Source of the DNA: Verrucomicrobia bacterium UBA3761
GTDB lineage: Bacteria > Verrucomicrobiota > Kiritimatiellia > RFP12 > UBA1067
Direction: 5' to 3'
Assembly (NCBI GenBank): GCA_002371135.1
Contig: DFGB01000027.1
Span: 1 to 60,270, forward strand
DNA length: 60,270 bases
The translations under genes were made by a program, and so were the position numbers. The notes below the pieces were generated by a model. It had not been told where the DNA came from and ran no database searches. It saw only the letters and a list, made by a program, of their open reading frames with translations. Shown piece by piece: positions 52,476 to 60,270 of this stretch; the first letter of the stretch is position 1; each line of letters starts with the position of its first letter.

Positions 52476-53525
52476 TTAAGCATGTTGCTCCCCCGTTTTC
52501 TTTCTGAACGCCGTAACGTCTTCCTCTTTCACAAAATAAAGGTTACCCTTCGTGCGCGTACATGCCACATAAAATTTATTACGGGTACTAGGTGCCAGTG
52601 ACTTCACATCGCCCTTAGCGAACTTATCATATGTGGACGAATTCAACACAACACATACATCGTCAAACGAAAGCCCTTTACACACACCCCAATTAGTTGC
52701 CTTGCAACTATACTCATACGATTTCTGATAAAACAATTTTTCGATTCGATCATCATTCATGATCGAATCGATACGACTTGCATCTGCAACCAGACAAGGA
52801 GGATTTACCTCAACCTGATTTGATGCGCCCATTTGAATACCAATCGTTGAACTAACAAAATCGCAGATCGCCTGAGGACAGCGGAAACTATTGTACAACG
52901 TCTGCTCATCAACTGTATACAATGCGTCAAACCGTTTCTTATAATTTAAATAATCATCATGCAAACTTTGATTCTTGGATCCGTCTCGGCTCGTATCAAA
53001 CGTATGCTGAAAGAAATCACCGGCGAGTAACACATTTAGCGTTGATTGTCCTAGCATTTCAATAAAATCGAAGTCATATCCGGCAAAGTCTTGAACTTCG
53101 TCAATAAATACACTGTCAAAAAACTGCGCGATCCGATGGAACAGTTTCCCATTTCCAATAAATTCACAAGCAAAGTGAAACGCTCGCGAATGAAAAACCT
53201 CCTCCCCGGCTCCCGTCACGAACCGATCCACTCCCTTTAAATATCGCGGAATCGGCTTTTTAGAATAGTGTAATCTTCGAATGCGTCGCCCTTCATCAAG
53301 GAGAAACGGTTTTATCATAAAATTTAGAAGGAAAGAAAAATATGTCGACACAAAAATATTGTCTGGAACCTTCTTAAACTTCTTAAGGATCGCGATTTCA
53401 AGATTATGTGCATTGTTCTCTGTATATGTCAAAAGCAAGCATCTGCCTGCCTGTGACAACTTGTCGACCAGGTATGTGGTTTTCCCTGCACCCGCCACAG
53501 CAAACAACACTTTTTTCATAACCAT
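52476..53525 (-). CDS. gajB: Gabija GajB-like UvrD-family helicase, short
   Basis: The start is ATG 53525, with AGGG at 5-6 nt, 7 bp after the GajA stop. The 349-aa product has SF1 motifs: Walker A FAVAGAGKTTYLV, Walker B SVFIDEVQDFAGYD, motif III LLAGDFFQHTF, motif IV-like YNSFRCPQAICDF, and motif VI FYVACTRTKGNLYFV. It is shorter than the roughly 500-aa GajB of Bacillus cereus, apparently lacking most of the 1B/2B inserts. In Gabija, GajB senses DNA ends and activates the GajA nuclease. Composition is AT-rich like GajA. The symbol is by homology of arrangement and motifs, not by alignment. Confidence 0.8.
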   Translation of the reverse strand: MVMKKVLFAVAGAGKTTYLVDKLSQAGRCLLLTYTENNAHNLEIAILKKFKKVPDNIFVSTYFSFLLNFMIKPFLLDEGRRIRRLHYSKKPIPRYLKGVDRFVTGAGEEVFHSRAFHFACEFIGNGKLFHRIAQFFDSVFIDEVQDFAGYDFDFIEMLGQSTLNVLLAGDFFQHTFDTSRDGSKNQSLHDDYLNYKKRFDALYTVDEQTLYNSFRCPQAICDFVSSTIGIQMGASNQVEVNPPCLVADASRIDSIMNDDRIEKLFYQKSYEYSCKATNWGVCKGLSFDDVCVVLNSSTYDKFAKGDVKSLAPSTRNKFYVACTRTKGNLYFVKEEDVTAFRKKTGEQHA

Positions 53526-53532
53526 TCAATCC

Positions 53533-55125
53533 CTATTTGCCTTGCATACCCGATAGCCACTTTATTGCTTTTGAAATATACGAAGGAGGGACAACCTCTT
53601 CCTTTGATTCCAAAATACGAAAAGCGGCTTCAGCCTTATGATCAAGCATATACTTGAGAGCATCAGGCTCATCTGAAAATATCTTCCCTATCTTTTCTTG
53701 GTTGTCATTGTATAAGCACACTTCAAATGTATACCTCGCAACATCTTCATCCACAAACACCTGTATTTTATCGCCGCAAAAACTCTCATACCACTTTTGA
53801 GATTTCTTATCGTTGTCTCGGACAACAGCCACTTTCGAGCCCAACACACTCCCAAGCTCAAGATATCTCGAGAAAGAAAGATTATTCAATGCAATCGTCC
53901 AGATACCAAGCGTTGCAGCATCTTCCCCCGTTATTGCTTTTATGAATTTTTCCATTAAGATGAATTCCGCAGCTCCCTCTACAAGTAAAATCTTCTTAGA
54001 AAGAACGAACTGTAGAATATTGTCATTCGGGGCCTTCATGAAGAAATTTGCCGTCTCACTTGAAATCTTACTCATCGAGCAAACTCTTTTGTTCACAAAA
54101 TAAACATTGCGTAAACCTATTCGAGATGTAATATAGCTATTATGCGTCACAATAAAAAGCTGTCGGTACTCCGCCTTCTCTTTGATATTCGCAATCAAAG
54201 TGCGCAAACATGAATGACTCAAATGGTTTTCGGGCTCCTCAATCGCCACAACAGACGATTTCTCTATATGCTTCAACAGCGCACTTTCCGTCTTGCACAT
54301 TGAAATATAGCCGTCTCCCCGCCCCGCAAGAGCAATACCATCTTTTTCAATCTCAAGGCAGGAATCCAAATCACCGATGACTTTCAGATCGCGCTTAATC
54401 GCCTCTGCAGGCAAAGTAAATTTCTCCGTATGCTGACGAAAATTAAGACGTGAAGACAACAAGTTCCGCTCATCAACAACATTCTGAAATGTGTTCTCGA
54501 CAATAAATCGCAACGCTTTAGCGGAATTAATAACAGTATTGTCTACAAATAAATAGCGGAAAGGCTTAAGGTACCCTGTATACGCCTGATCGGCAAACGT
54601 CGAAAATTCTACGGTATAAAATTCAAACGGGAAAATCTCAATTGTGTTCTTTCCCTCAACAATCTCTTCAATATCTTTAATGAAATCAGGATTGGGCTTA
54701 CATTCCATCTTGATTCCATATGTGGATTTACCATTCGAATTTAAATAATGCTCACCATTAAACCTATGCCATTTAGGTTCATCAGGCATATTCAAAAACA
54801 ATTCTATTGTAAGAACAGGAAGTGTTTCAATCGCCGGTGATTTCTTCCATTCGGAAACGGCCCTTGAATTGAAAAGACTCTTCAATCCTATACTTGTAAC
54901 CTTTGACACATTCCCGGATAGAACCAAATCTATACCATGGATAATAGAACTTTTTCCACTTCCATTATCGCCAACAAAGATGTTGTAGTCAGCATTGCAG
55001 ACAATCTTCTCATCTAAGAATACCCGATAATTCTTCAAGCGAATCTCTTTGATGGATATGTTCCTCATATCCTTTTCCTTCGCGTCTTCCGTCTGTGAAA
55101 GGTCGGCCATGTTATTTTTTTCCAT
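53533..55125 (-). CDS. gajA: Gabija GajA-like OLD-family ATPase-TOPRIM nuclease
   Basis: The 530-aa product starts at ATG 55125, 6 bp after the previous stop, with GGAG upstream. The N-terminal ATPase shows IKEIRLKNYRVFLDEKIV, Walker A YNIFVGDNGSGKSSIIHG, a signature-like GRGDGYIS, Walker B SVVAIEEPENHLSHSC, and the H-loop LFIVTHNSYITSR. The C-terminal TOPRIM domain shows ILLVEGAAEFILMEKF (catalytic Glu) and KVAVVRDNDKKSQ (DxD). An OLD-family class 2 nuclease followed by a UvrD helicase is the definition of Gabija anti-phage defence. GajA nicks DNA when nucleotide levels fall during infection. Confidence 0.88.
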   Translation of the reverse strand: MEKNNMADLSQTEDAKEKDMRNISIKEIRLKNYRVFLDEKIVCNADYNIFVGDNGSGKSSIIHGIDLVLSGNVSKVTSIGLKSLFNSRAVSEWKKSPAIETLPVLTIELFLNMPDEPKWHRFNGEHYLNSNGKSTYGIKMECKPNPDFIKDIEEIVEGKNTIEIFPFEFYTVEFSTFADQAYTGYLKPFRYLFVDNTVINSAKALRFIVENTFQNVVDERNLLSSRLNFRQHTEKFTLPAEAIKRDLKVIGDLDSCLEIEKDGIALAGRGDGYISMCKTESALLKHIEKSSVVAIEEPENHLSHSCLRTLIANIKEKAEYRQLFIVTHNSYITSRIGLRNVYFVNKRVCSMSKISSETANFFMKAPNDNILQFVLSKKILLVEGAAEFILMEKFIKAITGEDAATLGIWTIALNNLSFSRYLELGSVLGSKVAVVRDNDKKSQKWYESFCGDKIQVFVDEDVARYTFEVCLYNDNQEKIGKIFSDEPDALKYMLDHKAEAAFRILESKEEVVPPSYISKAIKWLSGMQGK

Positions 55126-55130
55126 AATTG

Positions 55131-56756
55131 TTAAACTCCAAAAATGTCTTTTTTGAGCTTCGCGTAGACTGACATGCCCGGCTCAATCAACGGCGCTAAA
55201 GTGTCACGCGCAAAGGCCTCGTGAGTGTTTCCGCATTTAGTCAGCCCCAGTGTCGATTTAACCGCATTGTACAACGGTCCCGCAATACTCTTTACATCAT
55301 CTGGCGGTGTCACACCGACCATCAACTGGTTCTTCGTTGCAAGCAGCTGCGAAAGCAATTCATCATGTTGATTGACATGGCACAACTTACCGAGCACCTC
55401 ATCGTCCCACAAGTAATTTTCTAAATCACGCAAGGTCAAAACACGCCCGCCTTGTGCAACCAAATCTGCCACTTCCTGCGAGCTTCGGTCATCGCAATCA
55501 TAAATGGTTTCGATCTTGACCCCAGAAACACACTCTTTCAAGACAGATCCGGCGATCAGCGCATTTTTATCTACATCATTACAACCACCAACTGATATGA
55601 ATTGAACATCAGGAAATTCTCTCTCAAAAATCTGATTGTAACATCGTGCATCGAAATTTGGATTTCGGCGTGCGCCTTGTTCACGCCGCTGCCCTTCACA
55701 AAGAAATATTCGCTTAGGAGCGATGAGCGAAACCATATCGCCAAGAGCAACTTCAAATGCCGACTTCCAATAAGTTCTCGTGGGGACTATCGGCTCAACA
55801 ATCTGTGGGGCATCAAAGTCGCGGTTGGAAAAATCCAGAAAAACCACATTCTCAGGGTTTGCCTCATATAGTTCCTTCGCCTTTCGAATCATTCCTAACG
55901 AATGCGTGGCTATCCACAACTGGCAATTTGAAGGAATCAGGTTGTTCATTTCCTCCAAAAGATTTCCAGCCAGCGACGAATGCATATGCAGTTCAGGTTC
56001 GTCGATGCAAAATACCGTATTATTAAAATCTTTCGTCTTAATCACAAGATCAAGCAGCAGATCAAATGCCGCCTTCTCTCCACCTGACAAATTTTTGTAA
56101 GGAAAATTGTGACTGGCACCCTTCGTAAACAAAAACGTTCCATCTTGCAGCGGACGACCAAAGCTTTCAAGATTTAAGTCTGGGAATACGCGTTTCATCG
56201 ACACTTGCACGGCCGCGATATACTTATCGCGCAATCGCGTTCTTGAAACATCGTTATCAGATCCTGGCTCGGACAATTCTTCAACAAGAAAAGAAACCAT
56301 GCTCTGGTAATTTGCCGAAACACGTTTGTCTCTCGCCACCATCCAACAAGGATCCTCTTCATCGGAAAGAAGCGGAGCCTGTCGTCTCAGTCCATCCATG
56401 TGAAACCCCTCTTCAAAACGGTAGGCAGAACGAAAATAAAAAGATTTCCTACCTTCATCATCCCCAGACTTCAATTTTGAACAGTCATAAAACTCTACCT
56501 TTATTCGCGATTCACTCCTTCCTTCTGGTGCCGTACCATCCGCTCGTATCTTAGCAAGGTAGTTATTATCATAAGCACGATAGCAATTGTTATGCTTAAC
56601 ACCAGTTGAAAAAAGTGAAAATGCATCAAAAACAGACGACTTACCCGAACCATTCCGTCCCAACAAAACTATCAACTTGGCTGTTTGCGGAATAGACCTT
56701 ATCGTGAGATTTGAGAATCTCCTAAAGTCCGTCAGTTTTACCTCTTTGATTTTCAT
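55131..56756 (-). CDS. AAA ATPase with DUF4435/TOPRIM-like C-terminus (PARIS- or OLD-like)
   Basis: The 541-aa product has AGGGA 7 nt before ATG 56756. The N-terminal ATPase shows IKEVKLTDFRRFSNLTIRSI, Walker A LIVLLGRNGSGKSSVFDA, signature YKNLSGGEKAAFDLLLDLV, Walker B TVFCIDEPELHMHSSL, and H-loop LWIATHSLGMIRK. From about residue 350, APKRIFLCEGQRRE, SVGGCNDVDKNAL, TIYDCDDRSSQEV and RVLTLRDLENYLWDDEVL match the DUF4435/TOPRIM-like pattern of PARIS AriB. In PARIS, an AAA_15 ATPase (AriA) and a DUF4435 nuclease (AriB) are usually separate or fused; this looks like a fusion. It stands 16 bp from the restriction gene and 5 bp from gajA. Confidence 0.75.
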   Translation of the reverse strand: MKIKEVKLTDFRRFSNLTIRSIPQTAKLIVLLGRNGSGKSSVFDAFSLFSTGVKHNNCYRAYDNNYLAKIRADGTAPEGRSESRIKVEFYDCSKLKSGDDEGRKSFYFRSAYRFEEGFHMDGLRRQAPLLSDEEDPCWMVARDKRVSANYQSMVSFLVEELSEPGSDNDVSRTRLRDKYIAAVQVSMKRVFPDLNLESFGRPLQDGTFLFTKGASHNFPYKNLSGGEKAAFDLLLDLVIKTKDFNNTVFCIDEPELHMHSSLAGNLLEEMNNLIPSNCQLWIATHSLGMIRKAKELYEANPENVVFLDFSNRDFDAPQIVEPIVPTRTYWKSAFEVALGDMVSLIAPKRIFLCEGQRREQGARRNPNFDARCYNQIFEREFPDVQFISVGGCNDVDKNALIAGSVLKECVSGVKIETIYDCDDRSSQEVADLVAQGGRVLTLRDLENYLWDDEVLGKLCHVNQHDELLSQLLATKNQLMVGVTPPDDVKSIAGPLYNAVKSTLGLTKCGNTHEAFARDTLAPLIEPGMSVYAKLKKDIFGV

Positions 56757-56772
56757 GGCGTTCCCTATAGAA

Positions 56773-59700
56773 TTACTCCATCGGCTTGATCATGGATTCG
56801 ATGAACTTCTGCTCGGATTTGGTGATGCCGTATTTCGCGTAGAGCTGGGCGTCGATTTCAGAAACAGGACGCGACCAGTCGATGTCGGATCTCGAAGTGA
56901 AATCTTGAAGAGGAACAAAACGATACACCCTATCTTGCGCGTGTTGGGTGACTTTCGCCGCACAAACAAGAATACGGAAGAAACGCGTCTTTAGATATGA
57001 CGAAAAGTTCGTTGCCTCCTCATGAGAGTTAAACTTTGCATACAGATATGTTTGCGAACACACCGACTGCTTAGGCGCAACCTCGGGTTCTCCCAATATC
57101 TGGTGCGGAAAACTTTCCCCCGCGCCATACGCACCAGGAATAAACACCTTGTCTAACTTTACATCTGAGGCGTTCTTTGCGATTGCTTTGCCGCGAACAT
57201 AGCCGACGATGCGCTTGCCACCCTTCCAGTAGTATAGAGCGGTATCGAACTCGGTGGTCTTTTTGTCGCTGACAGCGAACGGTGTTTTCTTGCTTTCACC
57301 GGGATTTGTGGGGATGCCGAATGGCGTATCGGCAGAGATGATGGTGGATACTGTCTCATCGCGGCCATCGCGCTGGCAAGCCCCTACCACTTTCCGCACA
57401 ATAGCGGCGGTTCTTGGGTTGCGAATGAAAATGGGGAACTCGTTCATGGCGATTGTCGCGGTGTCGGTCTTACCGTTTTCGTTCAGCGAGTATTCGCACA
57501 TTCCATTATGCTCGCGGTCTTCGAGGTAATAGCACACGCCGCCCTTGATTTCAGCCGTCGGGAACAGAGAATGTGCATCGGCGAATGCAAAGAGTTTGCG
57601 GACGTGGCCGCAACCAAGCATCCGCTCGCGAAACGTCTTCAGTTGGCTTTCGCGTCCGGCGGCAAACCACTTGGCGGGGATGATGAGTGAAACGAAGTGG
57701 GTTGTGATGGTCGATGCCGCATCGGCAAAATACTGGAAAATCGGCGCGTCGTTCGTTCCGCCTGAACCACCCATCAACTGATACGGCGGATTGCCGACCA
57801 CTGCGTCAAACTTGAGCATTTTCATTTCAAACTCCTTGTTGTTCCATGCGTTGCCGCCACAGACCTTGTTGTAGAATTTCTTCGGTTCGTTCTTGAGCAG
57901 TTCCACGAGATTCTTGATGTACTGCGCATTGACCGTCGCCTTGTCGTCGTAGCCGACGAGCGTGCGCCGCGTGATAGCCCGTGCCATGGGCGTTTTGCAG
58001 ACGACGAAGAGCGAACGCGCAACCACCTCGCGCCACAGTTTCGCAAGCGCCGCCGGCGTCACCGCGTCCTCCGGCACATCGCCGAGTTTGCGGCGGTAGA
58101 GCGAGTAGGCCACGTAGAGCGGATAGAGGCCGGATTTGGAATTGATTTCGAGAATCTTCGCATCGGGCTTGCCAAATATAGCCTGTGTCACACCCCCATG
58201 CTCAACATGCCGCGGCGCATCCTCAATAGGTTTATCAAAGTTCTCGTCCCAGAAACACCAGCCGCCGATGGTGTCGGCAAGGTGCATGTTCACGACGCGC
58301 CAGGGCGTGAGAACGGTTTCCTTGTCGGGGTTCTTGAAGTAGCCGAATATCCGCGCGATCTGCTGGACGCGCCTTGTCGGCGGAAGCTTGTCCGCGCTCT
58401 TGGCGAGTTTTCGTATCTGCGTGCCCGCTTCCGCAAAAACATCCGCGTCGTAGTATTCGACGAACTTCTTGAAGATCGCCTTTGTGACGCCCTGCGGCAT
58501 GAACTCCGCCCACGACTCGTCATCGACGAGGTTTGGAAAGTCCTTGATTGAAATGACCTGCTCTATTGGCACGTCCGCTCCGTAGATGAGAAGTGGCATG
58601 CGTATCGAGATTGCGCGGAGAATGAGAATCGCGTTTTTCTTTTCCGCGCGGCGGCGCTTCATCTCCTCGCGCGCGGCCTTTTCCTCTTCGGAGAGCGGTC
58701 GCGACGGAGCGCTGCCCTCCCGCTTTTCATGTTCCTCGTCGGCAAAATCCTGTTCGTTGACATAGACGGTATCGGCCATCTTCGTCTGCTTGGACGACCC
58801 GACGATCTTCCGAAGGTCCTCGAACTTCTTCAGGTCGATGTCAGTCAGCTCAAGGAGCCGGTTGGAGTAGAGCGACGTGTCGTCAAAGCCGTTGCGGATG
58901 GTCTTCATCACGAAGATGTGCTTGATCGAGGCCATCATCTTCTTGACGTCGTGCACCTCCATCTTCGAGCCGGAGATGGATATGACGGGACAGTAGTTCA
59001 GGAACTCGCCGAGGATGCGGCGTCCGTTCGATTCGGTCGTGTCGTTCTTCGACACGCGGCACGAGACCTGAGCCGTCTCGGCCAGCACCTTCAATGCACG
59101 GTCAGGCGCGAAATCGAACGCATAGCAGTCGGTTTTCATCTTGCCGCCGAGGTCGCCAGGACTCTGCACGCGGAAGATCGTCTGCATGTACTGTGCGGCG
59201 GACGTGACCGCGCTTCCGGCGACCATGAGGACGGCCGTCCATTCGGGGACCGTCACGCCGGTTGTGAGCTTGCCGCACGAGAGCGTGATGGAATACTCGT
59301 TCTCGCGGATGGTCTTCTTCACGAGTTCGAGTGCGCTGTCGTAATGCCGCTCTTCGTAGTCGTCACCCTCACCGGCGACATTGGCGATACCGTATTCCTT
59401 GAAGTACCTATGTTTGCGCAACAGGGCGGAAAGCGCCTTCGCGGACGCGACGCCCGGCACCATCCAAAGCGTGTGGCGGAAGAGGTCGCGATGCTCTTGC
59501 GTGGCAAACGGGTAGCGGCTTTTCGGGCTGTCGCCGGAAATCAGGTCGAGGAAGCGCCGCACATCATCCTCATGCACGAAGTCGCCGACCTTGGCGTCTC
59601 GCGGGACGGGATGATGGTCGATTTCCTTGTCGCCGGTCCAGGTGCGGAAGAACTCGCGGAAGTTGAACGCCTTGCCTTCAAGGTCGTCTTCCGAGAATCC

Positions 59701-60270
59701 GTCAAGTTCCGCGCCGAGGTCGTACGTGTAGAGATTGAGGCGCGGCAGGGCGGCGTAGGGATTGGGTTCGTCGGGATGTTCTTCGTCCCACGTCTCCTTC
59801 CGCTTCTGCTCCATCACGTAGTCCCAGACGAAAACCGAATCTTCGTCGTACTGCGAGAGGATGTTGAACGGCGTGCCGGAAAGCGAGAGGACTTTCGTGT
59901 GCTTCTTGACGAGATGCTCGCGGACTTCCTTGCCAAGGTCGGTCTGAGTCCCCTCGTGCGCTTCGTCGACGATCACGAGGTCCCAATCCATGTTGAATAC
60001 GCCGCGGTTCTTGTCGTACTTGCCGTTCACGATCTGCGAGCCGCGCAAGTCCTGGATGGACGCGAAGTAGATGAAACGCTTGCCCGATTCGTCGAGGCGG
60101 GCGAGTTCGCGGTCGTTCCGCGCCTCCACCTTGTCGTTGAACTCGTATGCTCCGCCGCCAAGAGAGCTCTTGCGGTAGAACGTATAGCCGTCCACCTTCG
60201 TAAAGAGCTTGTTGAAATCCTCCTGCCAGCCGCTACCCACCACCGGGCGGTGCGTGACGATGATGACGCG
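56773..60270 (-). CDS. Helicase-methyltransferase restriction protein (N-terminus outside window)
   Basis: The frame is open through the window edge (VIIVTHRPVVGSGWQEDFNK at the start), so at least the N-terminal part is missing; 1165 aa are seen. The SF2 helicase shows the DEAH box DLVIVDEAHEGTQ, motif III LSLSGTPFNIL, and TLSCGKLTTGVTVPEW and SAAQYMQTIFRV as motifs V/VI. After residue about 800 comes an N6-adenine methyltransferase with motif IV AVVGNPPYQLMGG and upstream VFIPGAYG-type target-recognition parts at the C-terminus. This single-chain layout is that of Eco57I-like/type I-like fused restriction-modification enzymes. The nuclease is presumably upstream. First visible gene of the defence operon. 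Confidence 0.85.
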   Translation of the reverse strand, partial: RVIIVTHRPVVGSGWQEDFNKLFTKVDGYTFYRKSSLGGGAYEFNDKVEARNDRELARLDESGKRFIYFASIQDLRGSQIVNGKYDKNRGVFNMDWDLVIVDEAHEGTQTDLGKEVREHLVKKHTKVLSLSGTPFNILSQYDEDSVFVWDYVMEQKRKETWDEEHPDEPNPYAALPRLNLYTYDLGAELDGFSEDDLEGKAFNFREFFRTWTGDKEIDHHPVPRDAKVGDFVHEDDVRRFLDLISGDSPKSRYPFATQEHRDLFRHTLWMVPGVASAKALSALLRKHRYFKEYGIANVAGEGDDYEERHYDSALELVKKTIRENEYSITLSCGKLTTGVTVPEWTAVLMVAGSAVTSAAQYMQTIFRVQSPGDLGGKMKTDCYAFDFAPDRALKVLAETAQVSCRVSKNDTTESNGRRILGEFLNYCPVISISGSKMEVHDVKKMMASIKHIFVMKTIRNGFDDTSLYSNRLLELTDIDLKKFEDLRKIVGSSKQTKMADTVYVNEQDFADEEHEKREGSAPSRPLSEEEKAAREEMKRRRAEKKNAILILRAISIRMPLLIYGADVPIEQVISIKDFPNLVDDESWAEFMPQGVTKAIFKKFVEYYDADVFAEAGTQIRKLAKSADKLPPTRRVQQIARIFGYFKNPDKETVLTPWRVVNMHLADTIGGWCFWDENFDKPIEDAPRHVEHGGVTQAIFGKPDAKILEINSKSGLYPLYVAYSLYRRKLGDVPEDAVTPAALAKLWREVVARSLFVVCKTPMARAITRRTLVGYDDKATVNAQYIKNLVELLKNEPKKFYNKVCGGNAWNNKEFEMKMLKFDAVVGNPPYQLMGGSGGTNDAPIFQYFADAASTITTHFVSLIIPAKWFAAGRESQLKTFRERMLGCGHVRKLFAFADAHSLFPTAEIKGGVCYYLEDREHNGMCEYSLNENGKTDTATIAMNEFPIFIRNPRTAAIVRKVVGACQRDGRDETVSTIISADTPFGIPTNPGESKKTPFAVSDKKTTEFDTALYYWKGGKRIVGYVRGKAIAKNASDVKLDKVFIPGAYGAGESFPHQILGEPEVAPKQSVCSQTYLYAKFNSHEEATNFSSYLKTRFFRILVCAAKVTQHAQDRVYRFVPLQDFTSRSDIDWSRPVSEIDAQLYAKYGITKSEQKFIESMIKPME

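Overview
The window is one contig from a GC-rich Gram-negative bacterium. It carries a Tat/Sec-exported carbohydrate-degradation locus built from GH10, GH2/GH106-like, CotH and discoidin-type proteins, a XylR-type regulator and many short dispersed hairpin repeats. That mix, with the fibre-rich Mu-head-like prophage, suggests a PVC-group organism, most likely a Kiritimatiellota/Verrucomicrobiota gut lineage. This is inference; no rRNA or tRNA was seen in the window.

Region 1 (1 to about 22,030): a prophage late region, all genes on +. It opens with the end of an XRE regulator and two unknown genes. An 858-base non-coding stretch follows, with two terminators, a perfect 25-bp inverted repeat, twin 42-bp repeats and a promoter-leader-terminator unit. 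Then come small lysis-like genes and a Mu-type head module: DUF3486 small terminase, large terminase, DUF935 portal, protease with nested scaffold, capsid and gp36-like protein. Next is an unusual block of exported fibre-like proteins, then a morphogenesis protein, a MuF-type protein and a siphophage-type tail module. The tail chaperone carries a classical A AAA AAG frameshift site and the tape measure is very short. A strong terminator at 21981 ends the module. Two nearly matching minus-strand promoters sit just behind the two nuclease-like reading frames.

Region 2 (22,126 to 44,619): exported hydrolases on the minus strand (metallo-beta-lactamase fold, calcineurin-like phosphoesterase, TIM-barrel glycosidase-like, discoidin-domain protein). 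Then a four-gene xylan operon whose stops and starts overlap by 4 nt (MFS transporter, secreted DHDPS-fold protein, SDR, GH10 xylanase). A XylR-type regulator is divergent from it, followed by a GH2/GH106-like fusion and a CotH/lamin-tail protein. Several promoters here match TTGACY or TTGCGC, N17-18, TGNTATAAT. Three of them place the start codon at the predicted +1, so leaderless mRNAs are likely.

Region 3 (44,722 to 49,125): housekeeping carB and nadE on the minus strand.

Region 4 (49,540 to 60,270): a minus-strand defence island. It holds a helicase-methyltransferase restriction protein (5' end outside the window), an AAA ATPase with a DUF4435/TOPRIM-like tail, a Gabija pair (GajA OLD-type nuclease and a short GajB helicase), and damaged AAA and Schlafen/AlbA_2-type genes joined by what looks like a deletion scar. 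Base composition is visibly more AT-rich from about 51.4 to 56.8 kb, which suggests recent transfer.

Repeats tie the regions together. A family of hairpin-forming units of about 9 to 10 nt (CGCAGAGA / CACAGAGG / CGCAAAGAA types) lies just after stop codons in host and phage, and one copy is translated in frame inside the MFS transporter.
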